Of a DNA stretch of 8,526 nucleotides, positions 1 to 6,627 are shown piece after piece (position 1 is the stretch's first letter; each line of letters starts with the position of its first letter). The notes under the pieces were generated by a model. It made no database searches and had not been told where the DNA came from. It saw only the letters and a program-made list of their open reading frames with translations. The translations under genes and the position numbers were made by a program. The stretch spans positions 1-8,526 of the forward strand of contig DGTW01000187.1 of NCBI GenBank assembly GCA_002393835.1, read 5' to 3'. The stretch is from Treponema sp. UBA4326. GTDB lineage: Bacteria > Spirochaetota > Spirochaetia > Treponematales > Treponemataceae.

Positions 1-925
1 GGTCGCCACGAGTTCCAGAGCCGCACAAGGGAATGAGTACCATTGGCTTTCCAAGGACAGAACACTCCCAGATTGAGTTTGCACCCGCCCGGCTTAAAAC
101 TATGTCAGCCGCCGAAATTACATCACTCATTTCCTTGTAAATGAATGGATGTAAGAAATAACCCGGATGATTTTTTGGCATAGAATTGGCATCTTTTGCC
201 CCGCACTGATGGACAACATTAAAGCGCTCAGCCAGCCAGTCGAGGTTATCTGCGACAAGCTCATTTATCTGATGGGCACCCAAACTTCCGCCAAGAACAA
301 GAAGCAGGGGCTTTTCTGGGTCGTAGTCACTTCGTTCGCTGAAAAGGAATTGCCGGCCTTCTTCAGGATTGGTATTGTAGAAAACTGGGCGGACAGGATT
401 TCCCGTTACGACTGCCAGCTCTCGTTTTTCTTTAGGCAGGAAAAACTTTGTCTCATCATAAGAGACGAGGATTTTTGAGGCGAATTTTGAATTCAATCTT
501 GTAGCCAGGCCCGGCGTAAAGTCGCACTCATGGGTGAAAACAGGAATCCGCAAAAAACGAGCCGCCACGCAGGGAGGAACGCTGACGAAGCCCCCCTTAG
601 AGAAAAGAATGGCAGGCCGCAGCCTGAGCAGCACGAAAAATGATTTTACCAGCCCCGCAAAGATTTTGAAAAGGTCACTGAAATTCTTCAGAGAAAAATA
701 TCGCCTCAGTTTTCCGCTGGGAATTCCGACAAAAAGGTCAACGCTGCCAGATTTTTCCACCAGATTTTTATCCATTCCACTTGAATTACCGAGCCAGATA
801 ATTTTTATTTTCTGATTGTTTTTTTCTGCCAAAGAACGAAGCTCATCACAGACGGCCAGCCCCGGGTAAATATGCCCCCCGGTTCCGCCTCCAGCAAAAA
901 CGAATGTATTATTAGATTTTTTCAT
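1..925 (-). CDS. murG: MurG, lipid II-forming N-acetylglucosaminyltransferase (3' end cut by window edge)
   Basis: MurG transfers GlcNAc from UDP-GlcNAc to undecaprenyl-PP-MurNAc-pentapeptide (lipid I), giving lipid II at the inner face of the cytoplasmic membrane. The first 308 residues, of about 360 usual for the family, read without interruption from ATG at 925-923 and stop at the window edge. Visible motifs are the N-terminal glycine loop GGGTGGHIYPGLAV (residues 12-25), GKLRRYFS (about 71-78), SKGGF (109-113), the acceptor-side motif HECDFTPG (132-139, where many MurG proteins have HEQN), TGNPVRP (174-180), the second glycine loop GGSLGA (212-217), and SRAGANSIWE (278-287), whose Glu belongs to the UDP-GlcNAc pocket. 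The last visible residues are TRGD, where clostridial-type MurG proteins continue RGDQ. The start is supported by AGGAA six bases upstream. It lies 13 bp past a terminator, so its own promoter or read-through is needed. Identification is very secure. Confidence 0.96.
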   Translation of the reverse strand, partial: MKKSNNTFVFAGGGTGGHIYPGLAVCDELRSLAEKNNQKIKIIWLGNSSGMDKNLVEKSGSVDLFVGIPSGKLRRYFSLKNFSDLFKIFAGLVKSFFVLLRLRPAILFSKGGFVSVPPCVAARFLRIPVFTHECDFTPGLATRLNSKFASKILVSYDETKFFLPKEKRELAVVTGNPVRPVFYNTNPEEGRQFLFSERSDYDPEKPLLLVLGGSLGAHQINELVADNLDWLAERFNVVHQCGAKDANSMPKNHPGYFLHPFIYKEMSDVISAADIVLSRAGANSIWECSVLGKPMVLIPLCGSGTRGD

Positions 926-938
926 TTTTAATTCCTAT

Positions 939-972
939 AAAAAAAAGCCATGCCGAATAAAACGACATGGCT
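939..972 (-). terminator. Rho-independent terminator after the outer-membrane protein gene
   Basis: On the minus strand AGCCATGTCG pairs with CGGCATGGCT, a 10-bp stem with one G-U pair and a 7-base loop (stem arms 963-972 and 946-955). It is followed directly by a run of eight T (946-939, the first paired in the stem). This is a textbook intrinsic terminator for the leftward outer-membrane protein gene, 35 bp after its stop codon. It ends just before the murG ribosome binding site at 932-936, so it also separates murG from upstream transcription. Confidence 0.88.
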
Positions 973-973
973 C

Positions 974-1002
974 ATTATGACACAGTTTCAGAAGATAGAC
1001 AA
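974..1002 (-). promoter_or_regulatory. Possible sigma70-type promoter for murG, just before the terminator stem
   Basis: On the minus strand TTGTCT (997-1002) and CATAAT (974-979) are separated by 17 bp, and the -10 hexamer carries the extended TGn element. Matches to consensus are 4 of 6 and 5 of 6. The expected start point, about seven bases past the -10, is near 967, inside the 5' arm of the terminator stem. Such a transcript would lack the first bases of that arm. This is a sequence match only; there is no experimental support, and the -35 box is weak. Confidence 0.45.
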
Positions 1003-1007
1003 TCTGA

Positions 1008-1982
1008 TTACATCTTGAATCTGAAGCTAAAGGCACTGCTCCAAAGGCCTGAGTCGCCACCGACATGCCTCAAGTCAGCACAGATGCTGGCCGTGAGCTG
1101 GAAGAAACCGAAGTTGAAGCCAAGACCGCCGTAAATCTGAGGCTGGAAGCCGCCGAAGCCGTCTGACGATGCACTTCCCTTGCCTGATGGAGCAACCAAA
1201 GCTTCATTGCTTACAGCAGTGGCAAAGGCACCCTTAAGTTTCCAAGACCAGTCGTTAGTGTAATTAGAGATAAGTCCCCTTAAGCCGATGAAGGGAGTGA
1301 AGCCAATCTTTACGACAGGAATATTGAGGGTCTTTGAAGCCTGAACCTGGGCGTACAAAGTGTGAACAGAAAAATCTACGTCTGCTTCAGCATTGCTGTT
1401 GCTTGCCCCGAAAGAACCTTTGTTTACAGAATATCCTCCGCCAACAGAGACTGCCGGAAAAAGAAGACCGTCTTCAAGAATGGCATATCGGACATCGAAT
1501 GCAAAAGTCGTGTATTCGGCGGTAAAATCAACATCCATGGAATTGAGCTTACCGACATCAAGGGTCATAAAAGAAAATCCGACATCAAATGGAAAGATTA
1601 CGCCGCCGATACGGATGTCAGCGTTGAAAACAGGCAAGTACAAGTCGTCCTTTACGCCGCTGATTCCGAGCTTGTCGGCAGCCTTTGCAAGTCCGCTCGT
1701 GTTAAGGTGAGTGAGGCCAGCGTCAATACCGACGGCAAAATGCGGCGGAACAGCCGGGAAAATTTTTCCGATAAAGGCCTCCGCATAGACATTCTGCTGA
1801 ACGGCCGCCTGAGGAATGGAGAAGCCCAGTTCCTTTGAAAAATCGTCAAGTCCATCGCTAATCGAATCTACTGCGGAAGCAGAAAAAGTATTTGCAAAGT
1901 CTGTAGCAGAAATTGCAAACGTAAAAGTAAGCGAGCCTGCCATGAGCATGAGTGACATCGCCAGTTTTTTTACAATTTTCAT
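1008..1982 (-). CDS. Predicted secreted outer-membrane beta-barrel protein, family not recognised
   Basis: A 324-residue protein whose start (1982-1980) has a strong AGGAG five bases upstream. Residues 1-26 form a classical signal peptide: basic MKIVKK, a hydrophobic stretch, then TFAISA with possible cleavage near 23-26. There is no lipobox Cys. The mature part is rich in Gly, aromatic residues and alternating hydrophobic/polar stretches typical of transmembrane beta-strands, for example around residues 66-88, 115-145 and 285-305. It ends FSFRFKM, an alternating aromatic strand resembling a BAM recognition signal but finishing in Met rather than Phe. It is therefore likely a BAM-inserted barrel or surface porin-like protein. 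I cannot place it in a named family, and no substrate can be inferred. The gene has its own promoter, a structured leader and a terminator, so it is a single-gene unit set between murC and murG. Confidence 0.75.
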   Translation of the reverse strand: MKIVKKLAMSLMLMAGSLTFTFAISATDFANTFSASAVDSISDGLDDFSKELGFSIPQAAVQQNVYAEAFIGKIFPAVPPHFAVGIDAGLTHLNTSGLAKAADKLGISGVKDDLYLPVFNADIRIGGVIFPFDVGFSFMTLDVGKLNSMDVDFTAEYTTFAFDVRYAILEDGLLFPAVSVGGGYSVNKGSFGASNSNAEADVDFSVHTLYAQVQASKTLNIPVVKIGFTPFIGLRGLISNYTNDWSWKLKGAFATAVSNEALVAPSGKGSASSDGFGGFQPQIYGGLGFNFGFFQLTASICADLRHVGGDSGLWSSAFSFRFKM

Positions 1983-1993
1983 AAAATCTCCTT

Positions 1994-2039
1994 ATGAAGC
2001 CCCCAATAAGGGCCTTCATGAAAGCAGAAAAGTGCTTTC
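1994..2039 (-). promoter_or_regulatory. Double stem-loop leader of the outer-membrane protein mRNA
   Basis: Reading leftwards, GAAAGCA/TGCTTTC (arms 2033-2039 and 2020-2026, 6-base loop) is followed with no gap by ATGAAGGCCC/GGGGGCTTCAT (arms 2010-2019 and 1994-2004, 5-base TTATT between the arms, one mismatch or bulge). The Shine-Dalgarno AAGGAG follows immediately at 1988-1993. No T-run follows either stem, so these are not terminators. Together they occupy most of the roughly 55-60-base leader expected from the promoter at 2048-2075. A role in mRNA stability or translation control is inference. Confidence 0.55.
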
Positions 2040-2047
2040 TTTACTTA

Positions 2048-2075
2048 ATTATAACGCATATTCAATTTATTTCAA
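2048..2075 (-). promoter_or_regulatory. Sigma70-type promoter of the outer-membrane protein gene
   Basis: On the minus strand TTGAAA (2070-2075) and a perfect TATAAT (2048-2053) are 16 bp apart in an AT-rich stretch. The -35 box sits directly after the murC stop codon (2077-2079). Transcription should begin near 2041, giving a leader of roughly 58 bases. This is the best promoter match in the window and suggests strong constitutive expression independent of murC. Confidence 0.75.
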
Positions 2076-2076
2076 T

Positions 2077-3555
2077 TTAAGAATGCTCTGAGAGTTTTCC
2101 AAGAATCTTTGTTCCGACCTTCCAGTTATCCCCCGCCCCCATCGTGACGAAGACATATCCGTCGGGGTAAGAAGAACCGCTGGGCTCCGAGAGAATTTTA
2201 AAGCCCACATCGGCTGCCTCGTCAAATTCACCGGCATAGCTAACATCCTTGTGATATTTTTTCGCATGTTCGGCAAGTATTTCCCCTGTGACGCTGGCCG
2301 CACTGGCATCTTCCCGGGCACTCCCGTAAATCTTATTGATGATTACCTTGTCGGCAGAGTCAAAACATGAGGCGAATTCCTCAAGCAAAGCCTGGGTCCG
2401 GGTATAGGTGTGGCTCATGAAATCAACGATGATTTTGTGGCCCTTGTAGAATTCACGGAAGCCCGCAAGGGTCGTTTTTATTGCCGTGGGATGATGGCCG
2501 TAATCGTCGATAAAGATAACCTCCTGGCCGAGGGGACTTTTTGCCCGGCCAACGATTTCGCTGCGTCGTTTTCCTCCGGCAAAGTTTTTAAGGCCCCGCT
2601 TAAGCTCTTCGATGTAATCAAGGGGATTTTTGCCATTCGTCTTTAAAAGCTCGCATGAAAGGGCAAGGGCCGCCGCCGCATTACGCACATTGTGGTCGCC
2701 CGGAACGCAAATTGCACACTCACCTAGGGAAGAGACATTAAAATAATGAAGGCCCCCCTCAACCCGGCCGAAAGTAAGCCTGTAATCGCCTGTAGCCGAT
2801 GTTCCGTAAGGAATTGCCTCGATGTCGCCCCGCCTTTTTTTTGCAAGGGAAACAGCCTGGCAGGCTCCCTTGTCGTCGGCACAGTAAATGACCTGGCCGC
2901 CCTCGGGAAGCTTACAGATATAATCTACGAAAGCCGAGAGAATGTCCTCATAGGTGGGATAATAATCCTGATGGTCGCTCTCAACGCTGGTGAGAATGAT
3001 TTTTTTTGGCTCAAAGGCCATGAAATGCCTCTGATACTCGCAGGTCTCGGCCACAAAAAAGTCATGGCCCTTTGTCATTACGCAGGAATCGCCGAAACTC
3101 TTGATGATTGAGCCTGCAAGAACCTGGGAAGAAAGCGGCAACTCCTTAAGGATTGTGCCACAGAGACCTGTCGTACTTGTCTTTCCGTGAACGCCGCAAA
3201 CCCCACAGGAATAGGAGGCATGGCTCACCGCGCCCAACGCCTCAGAATAGAGCATCATGGGCAGTCCCAATTTTTTTGCCTGGATTAGGTCGGGATTTTT
3301 TTCGACGGAATAGGCGCTGGAATAAATCACGAACTGAACGCTTTCCGTGACATTCTTTTCTGAGAAAGGAAGAGCCTTGATTCCGAGTTTTTCCAGCACT
3401 TCATCAGTGTAGAATCGCTCGGAAACATCGCTTCCGGTAATAAAAGCCCCACGGGCACTTAAAATCTCTACAAGGGCGACCATGCCGGTACCCTTGATGC
3501 CTACAAAATGAAAATGGACGCCCGAAAATGATTCGGGCAATGTAATTTCTGACAT
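2077..3555 (-). CDS. murC: MurC, UDP-N-acetylmuramate--L-alanine ligase
   Basis: This cytoplasmic enzyme joins L-alanine to UDP-MurNAc using ATP, the first step of the peptide stem of peptidoglycan. The 492 residues show all three Mur-ligase domains. They are the N-terminal UDP-binding loop GIKGTGM (19-25), the ATP P-loop GVHGKTS (121-127), the central ETCEYQRHF (170-178) and ESDHQDYY (192-199), the central/C-terminal GDHNVRN (286-292) and FAGGKRRSE (325-333), and the MurC-type DDYGHHP (350-356). It is slightly longer than the usual 450-480 residues. The related recycling ligase Mpl is the main alternative, but GIKGTGM and DDYGHHP are as in Bacillus-type MurC. The start at 3555 is the first ATG after the chemoreceptor stop and has a modest AGG six bases before it. 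The 11-bp gap to the chemoreceptor gene, with no terminator, suggests joint transcription. Confidence 0.93.
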   Translation of the reverse strand: MSEITLPESFSGVHFHFVGIKGTGMVALVEILSARGAFITGSDVSERFYTDEVLEKLGIKALPFSEKNVTESVQFVIYSSAYSVEKNPDLIQAKKLGLPMMLYSEALGAVSHASYSCGVCGVHGKTSTTGLCGTILKELPLSSQVLAGSIIKSFGDSCVMTKGHDFFVAETCEYQRHFMAFEPKKIILTSVESDHQDYYPTYEDILSAFVDYICKLPEGGQVIYCADDKGACQAVSLAKKRRGDIEAIPYGTSATGDYRLTFGRVEGGLHYFNVSSLGECAICVPGDHNVRNAAAALALSCELLKTNGKNPLDYIEELKRGLKNFAGGKRRSEIVGRAKSPLGQEVIFIDDYGHHPTAIKTTLAGFREFYKGHKIIVDFMSHTYTRTQALLEEFASCFDSADKVIINKIYGSAREDASAASVTGEILAEHAKKYHKDVSYAGEFDEAADVGFKILSEPSGSSYPDGYVFVTMGAGDNWKVGTKILGKLSEHS

Positions 3556-3566
3556 AAAAAACCTGT

Positions 3567-5645
3567 CTATACGCTGAAGTTGTCAATCTGGCTGCCGATT
3601 TGGGCAATCGATGCCTTCATTTTATCAGAAATAGAGTCCAAAGCGCTACCAGTTTCACGAATTTTCATGGCACTTGAGCCCATAAGCATTACGCTTTCAT
3701 TCATGACACCAGTGGCATCTTTAAGGCGGCGAACTTCCTCAAGAATCTGCTTGTTACCCTCGCTCATTTCCGCACTGGCTGTCTTTACTTCGGCCGTGCT
3801 GTCGCTCATGTTGCGAAGGGCATCAACAATCTGTTTGCTACCTTCCTGCTGCTCGTCCATGGCACTCTTAATCTGGCGAACCAGCTGGTCGGTCTCTTTT
3901 ATGCTTTCAGAAACAGAAGTGAATGTAGCACTGGTCTCATCAGAAGATGATACGACAGATTCAATGGAAGACTTGATTTTGTTGAGCTGTTCTCCGATTG
4001 TCTTTGACTGAATGGCAGAAGTCTCTGACAGCTTGCGGATTTCATCTGCGACTACCGAGAAGCCCTTTCCAGCCTCCCCCGCATGAGCCGCCTCAATGGC
4101 CGCATTCATGGCAAGAAGGTTTGTCTGCTCGGCAATTGCGGCAATCGCACTGTTAGCCTCCTGCAGCATCTTGGACTGTCCCTCAATCTCGACGATTCTC
4201 TCACTCATTTCCTGCTGCTTTTCGTTACCTGTCTTTGCCCTGACTTCCAGGACCTCAAATGAACTGGCCATTTTTGCAACCGACTGGTTGACGCTGGCTA
4301 TGTTTCCAATCATCTCCTCTACCGCAGAAGAAGCCTCAGTGACTCCCCTCGACTGGGTGTCAATCATCCTTTCAAGGCTTTCGATATTTGAGGCGATTTC
4401 GTTAACGGCACCGGCCGTCTCGTCGACGCTGGCAGACTGATGACCGATTTGATTCTGAACGCTCTCGATATTCGAAAGAATATCCGACACGGAACGGGTG
4501 TTTTCAGAAATACCGTCGTGCATTTCAGCTCCCGCATCACTCAAATCATTGCGGGAAGCCTTTACATCTTTCATGATATTCTGCAGTTTTTCCACGAAAG
4601 TGTTGAATCCTACCGTAACAGAGCCGATGTCATCATGAGACTGAACTTTGATTCGCTGTGTGAGGTCGGCATTTCCAGAGGCAATTCCATTGAGATTCCT
4701 GTCCAGAATGCGGAGGGGCTTCAACATGCGGTACACGGAAATTCCAGATGTCAAAATCAAAACAAGGGCAATTCCCAGGGCAAAACAGAACATGATGAAT
4801 GTGAGGGAGCGGCTAGTAGCATAAACCTGAGCAGAAGGAACGCAAATAGCCATGCTCCAGGGAGTGCCGTTTACAGGCGAGTAGACCATAAGCTCATCAC
4901 CTGACGGAGCATAAACCCAGCCGGTTCCGCTTTCGCCGGCAACCATCGACCTGGCAATTTCCGGAAGACCCTTATATTCGGCATTAATCCGGGTAAAATT
5001 TTCCCTCATGACTATTTCGTGATTTGGGAAGGACATAATAGTTCCGTCCCCGGCAAGCAGAATAGCATAGCCGTTCTCGCCCACTTTAATTGCGTCAATA
5101 GCTTCTGACAGACGGGAATGAGAGACCGCCCCAGAAATGAAACCTATTGCCTTTTTGTTTATGCTTACGGACTTGCAGACATAATAGGCCGCATCTTCAT
5201 TGCTTGTTCCGATAGGATTACTTATATACTGGGATTTTCCGCCGTTCTTCATGAACTGAAAATATTCCGTTCCCGAGACATCCCGAGTCACCCCCTCGTC
5301 TGTAGTCGCAAGGCCGGTCTCATAATCACAGAAAGCAATTTCTTTAAAATCAGAACTGCGGATTTTTCGATGTGAAATTATCCATTCGATTAAATCATCC
5401 GCACTTCCCCCTTCCTGAACAGGATCCGCCATAGTGTACATACGCAGCTGCTGCATGAATTTTGAGTTGCGGTAGCTCAATCCCTGAACCTCCGCCTGAA
5501 TCAGTTCTGTAGTAGAAGAAATATACGTTTTTTCAGTACCCTTTCGAACCGCAAATATCGTGGCAATAGACAAAACGGCAATCAAAACGATAATCTCAAT
5601 TCCAAGCCGCATTCCAAACCTAAGAGATAAATTTTTCTTTTTCAT
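3567..5645 (-). CDS. Methyl-accepting chemotaxis protein with periplasmic Cache-type sensor
   Basis: An inner-membrane chemoreceptor that relays ligand binding to CheA/CheW. From the chosen start it has 692 residues: basic N-terminus; TM1 about 14-33; a periplasmic sensor about 34-280 with dCache_1-like features (DVSGTEYFQ at 122-130, ISNPI at 141-145, GFISG at 168-172, GYAILLAGDG at 192-201); TM2 about 281-304; a HAMP domain about 305-360 (KPLRILDRNL start); then a long coiled-coil signalling domain. Its hairpin tip is EQTNLLAMNAAIEAAHAGE (506-524), followed by GKGFSVVADEIRKL. The C-terminus QIDNFSV lacks a CheR-tethering pentapeptide. Start 5645 is preferred over the in-frame ATG at 5687 because GAGGT lies just upstream of it and a promoter match lies between the two. 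The ligand cannot be predicted. It is divergent from flgG and followed by murC. Confidence 0.95.
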   Translation of the reverse strand: MKKKNLSLRFGMRLGIEIIVLIAVLSIATIFAVRKGTEKTYISSTTELIQAEVQGLSYRNSKFMQQLRMYTMADPVQEGGSADDLIEWIISHRKIRSSDFKEIAFCDYETGLATTDEGVTRDVSGTEYFQFMKNGGKSQYISNPIGTSNEDAAYYVCKSVSINKKAIGFISGAVSHSRLSEAIDAIKVGENGYAILLAGDGTIMSFPNHEIVMRENFTRINAEYKGLPEIARSMVAGESGTGWVYAPSGDELMVYSPVNGTPWSMAICVPSAQVYATSRSLTFIMFCFALGIALVLILTSGISVYRMLKPLRILDRNLNGIASGNADLTQRIKVQSHDDIGSVTVGFNTFVEKLQNIMKDVKASRNDLSDAGAEMHDGISENTRSVSDILSNIESVQNQIGHQSASVDETAGAVNEIASNIESLERMIDTQSRGVTEASSAVEEMIGNIASVNQSVAKMASSFEVLEVRAKTGNEKQQEMSERIVEIEGQSKMLQEANSAIAAIAEQTNLLAMNAAIEAAHAGEAGKGFSVVADEIRKLSETSAIQSKTIGEQLNKIKSSIESVVSSSDETSATFTSVSESIKETDQLVRQIKSAMDEQQEGSKQIVDALRNMSDSTAEVKTASAEMSEGNKQILEEVRRLKDATGVMNESVMLMGSSAMKIRETGSALDSISDKMKASIAQIGSQIDNFSV

Positions 5646-5677
5646 ACGCACCTCAACAGATAAATTTTTCACAGTAC

Positions 5678-5705
5678 ATTCTAACATAGTAAGTAAAAAA
5701 GTAAA
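5678..5705 (-). promoter_or_regulatory. Candidate sigma70 extended -10 promoter of the chemoreceptor gene
   Basis: On the minus strand TAGAAT (5678-5683) carries an extended TGn (TGTTAGAAT), with TTTACT (5700-5705) 16 bp upstream. The -10 matches 5 of 6 and the -35 matches 4 of 6. Transcription would start near 5671, about 26 bases before the ATG at 5645 and downstream of the alternative ATG at 5687. I saw no sigma28-type motif on this strand. Confidence 0.5.
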
Positions 5706-5721
5706 GGATATAAAAAATAGA

Positions 5722-5762
5722 GGAATTCAAAAATTCACCGTTAAATTTTATTTTTGAATTCC
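5722..5762. repeat. Perfect 13-bp inverted repeat between the divergent chemoreceptor and flgG promoters
   Basis: GGAATTCAAAAAT (5722-5734) and its exact reverse complement ATTTTTGAATTCC (5750-5762) flank a 15-bp centre. Each arm also holds the small palindrome GAATTC. The centre contains the -35-like TAAATTTT of the flgG promoter, and the right arm covers that promoter's spacer and touches its -10 box. No T-run follows on the plus strand. The position fits an operator for a dimeric regulator, but the binding protein is unknown. Confidence 0.6.
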
Positions 5763-5767
5763 GATAA
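5742..5767 (+). promoter_or_regulatory. Sigma28 (FliA)-type promoter of flgG
   Basis: TAAATTTT (5742-5749) and TCCGATAA (5760-5767) resemble the flagellar sigma28 consensus TAAAGTTT / GCCGATAA with a 10-bp gap. Counted the sigma-D way, TAAA and the -10 octamer are 14 bp apart, within the usual range. Transcription should start near 5774, giving a leader of about 58 bases. That leader contains a small hairpin GTGCC/GGCAC (5780-5784 and 5792-5796) before the flgG ribosome binding site. A sigma28 promoter on a rod gene makes biological sense, but is inferred from sequence only. Confidence 0.65.
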
Positions 5768-5831
5768 TTATATTGTCATGTGCCGGAAAAAGGCACGGCA
5801 ACGCTTACTCAGTGTTTTATGGGAGAAAAAT

Positions 5832-6626
5832 ATGGTAAGAAGTCTTTGGACAGCAGCAACAGGAATGAACGGTCAGCAGCAGAATCTTGACACGATTTCA
5901 AACAACCTTTCAAATGTCAACACAACCGGATTCAAACAGCAGCGGGTTGAGTTCGAAGATCTTATCTATCAGAATGTGAAGCTGGCAGGTACTCCTGCGA
6001 CAGAAGATACCGTAACCCCGGTCGGAATCCAGCAGGGTGCGGGTACAAAAGTCGCGGCTACCCAGCGCGTCTTCTCACAAGGCTCCCTCCAGGCCACAGG
6101 CGTTGACACTGATGTAGCTGTCGTTGGCGACGGTTTCTTCCGGGTCATGCAGTATGACGGAAGCTACGCCTACACAAGGGACGGAACTTTCAAAATCGAC
6201 ATGAACGGCCAGCTGGTCACTTCAAACGGACTTCGAGTTCAGCCTGAGGTAATCATGCCGGAAGGCTACGACATCCACACCCTTACCATTGACGACACAG
6301 GCCGCGTCTCAGTGAAGATTTTCGGACAGGATGATCCTGTGGATGTAGCCCAGCTTGAGCTTTACCGCTTCCCTAACAACGCGGGTCTTGAAGCCGTCGG
6401 CGACAATCTTTTCAAGGTTACGAACGCTTCAGGCGAGGCAATCGCAGGACGACCGGGCTTTGAGGGCTTCGGCGTAACCAAGCACAAGTTCGTCGAGATG
6501 TCGAATGTAAGCGTCGTGAACGAAATGGTTCAGATGATTGTGGCCCAGAGAGCCTACGAGTTCAACTCAAAGGCAATCCAGACCACAGACTCAATGCTCT
6601 CAACAGCAGTAAACTTGAAACGATAG
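5832..6626 (+). CDS. flgG: FlgG, flagellar basal-body distal rod protein
   Basis: FlgG builds the distal rod that carries torque from motor to hook, here of a periplasmic flagellum, and is exported by the flagellar type III system without a cleaved signal. The 264-residue length matches the usual 260-264. The N-terminus MVRSLWTAATGMNGQQQNLD (1-20) and NNLSNVNTTGFK (24-35) is the flagellar rod/hook signature, followed by the FlgG-type VEFEDLIYQ. The central DVAVVGDGFFRV and YAYTRDGTFKIDMNGQLVT, and the C-terminal EMSNVSVVNEMVQMIVAQRA with YEFNSKAIQTTDSML, are typical. FlgF, its shorter paralogue, is the alternative, but the length and N-terminus favour FlgG. Start 5832 is chosen over the in-frame ATG at 5754 because of GGGAG six bases upstream and because 5754 lies inside the promoter. 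flgJ follows; no flgF precedes it. Confidence 0.95.
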   Translation: MVRSLWTAATGMNGQQQNLDTISNNLSNVNTTGFKQQRVEFEDLIYQNVKLAGTPATEDTVTPVGIQQGAGTKVAATQRVFSQGSLQATGVDTDVAVVGDGFFRVMQYDGSYAYTRDGTFKIDMNGQLVTSNGLRVQPEVIMPEGYDIHTLTIDDTGRVSVKIFGQDDPVDVAQLELYRFPNNAGLEAVGDNLFKVTNASGEAIAGRPGFEGFGVTKHKFVEMSNVSVVNEMVQMIVAQRAYEFNSKAIQTTDSMLSTAVNLKR

Positions 6627-6627
6627 T

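Noticed and set aside
167..815. Plus-strand open frames at 167-478 and 534-815
   Set aside because: They run opposite murG, whose conserved motifs are unbroken in the minus frame.
1362..1838. 158-codon plus-strand open frame opposite the barrel gene (and others at 1334-1525 and 1393-1710)
   Set aside because: Antisense to a well-supported coding gene with promoter, ribosome site and terminator; no family resemblance.
4440..4904. 154-codon plus-strand open frame, with others at 3580-4011 and 4096-4440
   Set aside because: All lie antisense within the chemoreceptor; their composition mirrors that gene's codons.
5646..5687. 14-residue N-terminal extension of the chemoreceptor from ATG at 5687
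   Set aside because: No ribosome binding site, lies upstream of the predicted transcription start, and adds residues before the normal basic start of a receptor.
5722..5762. The inverted repeat as an intrinsic terminator
   Set aside because: The stem is AT-rich, has a 15-base centre, no T-run follows on the plus strand, and no rightward gene precedes it; on the minus strand only an interrupted T-rich tail follows and no leftward gene ends there.
5754..5831. 26-residue N-terminal extension of FlgG
   Set aside because: The ATG lies within the sigma28 promoter; FlgG proteins begin at MVRSLW-like sequence, and GGGAG marks 5832.
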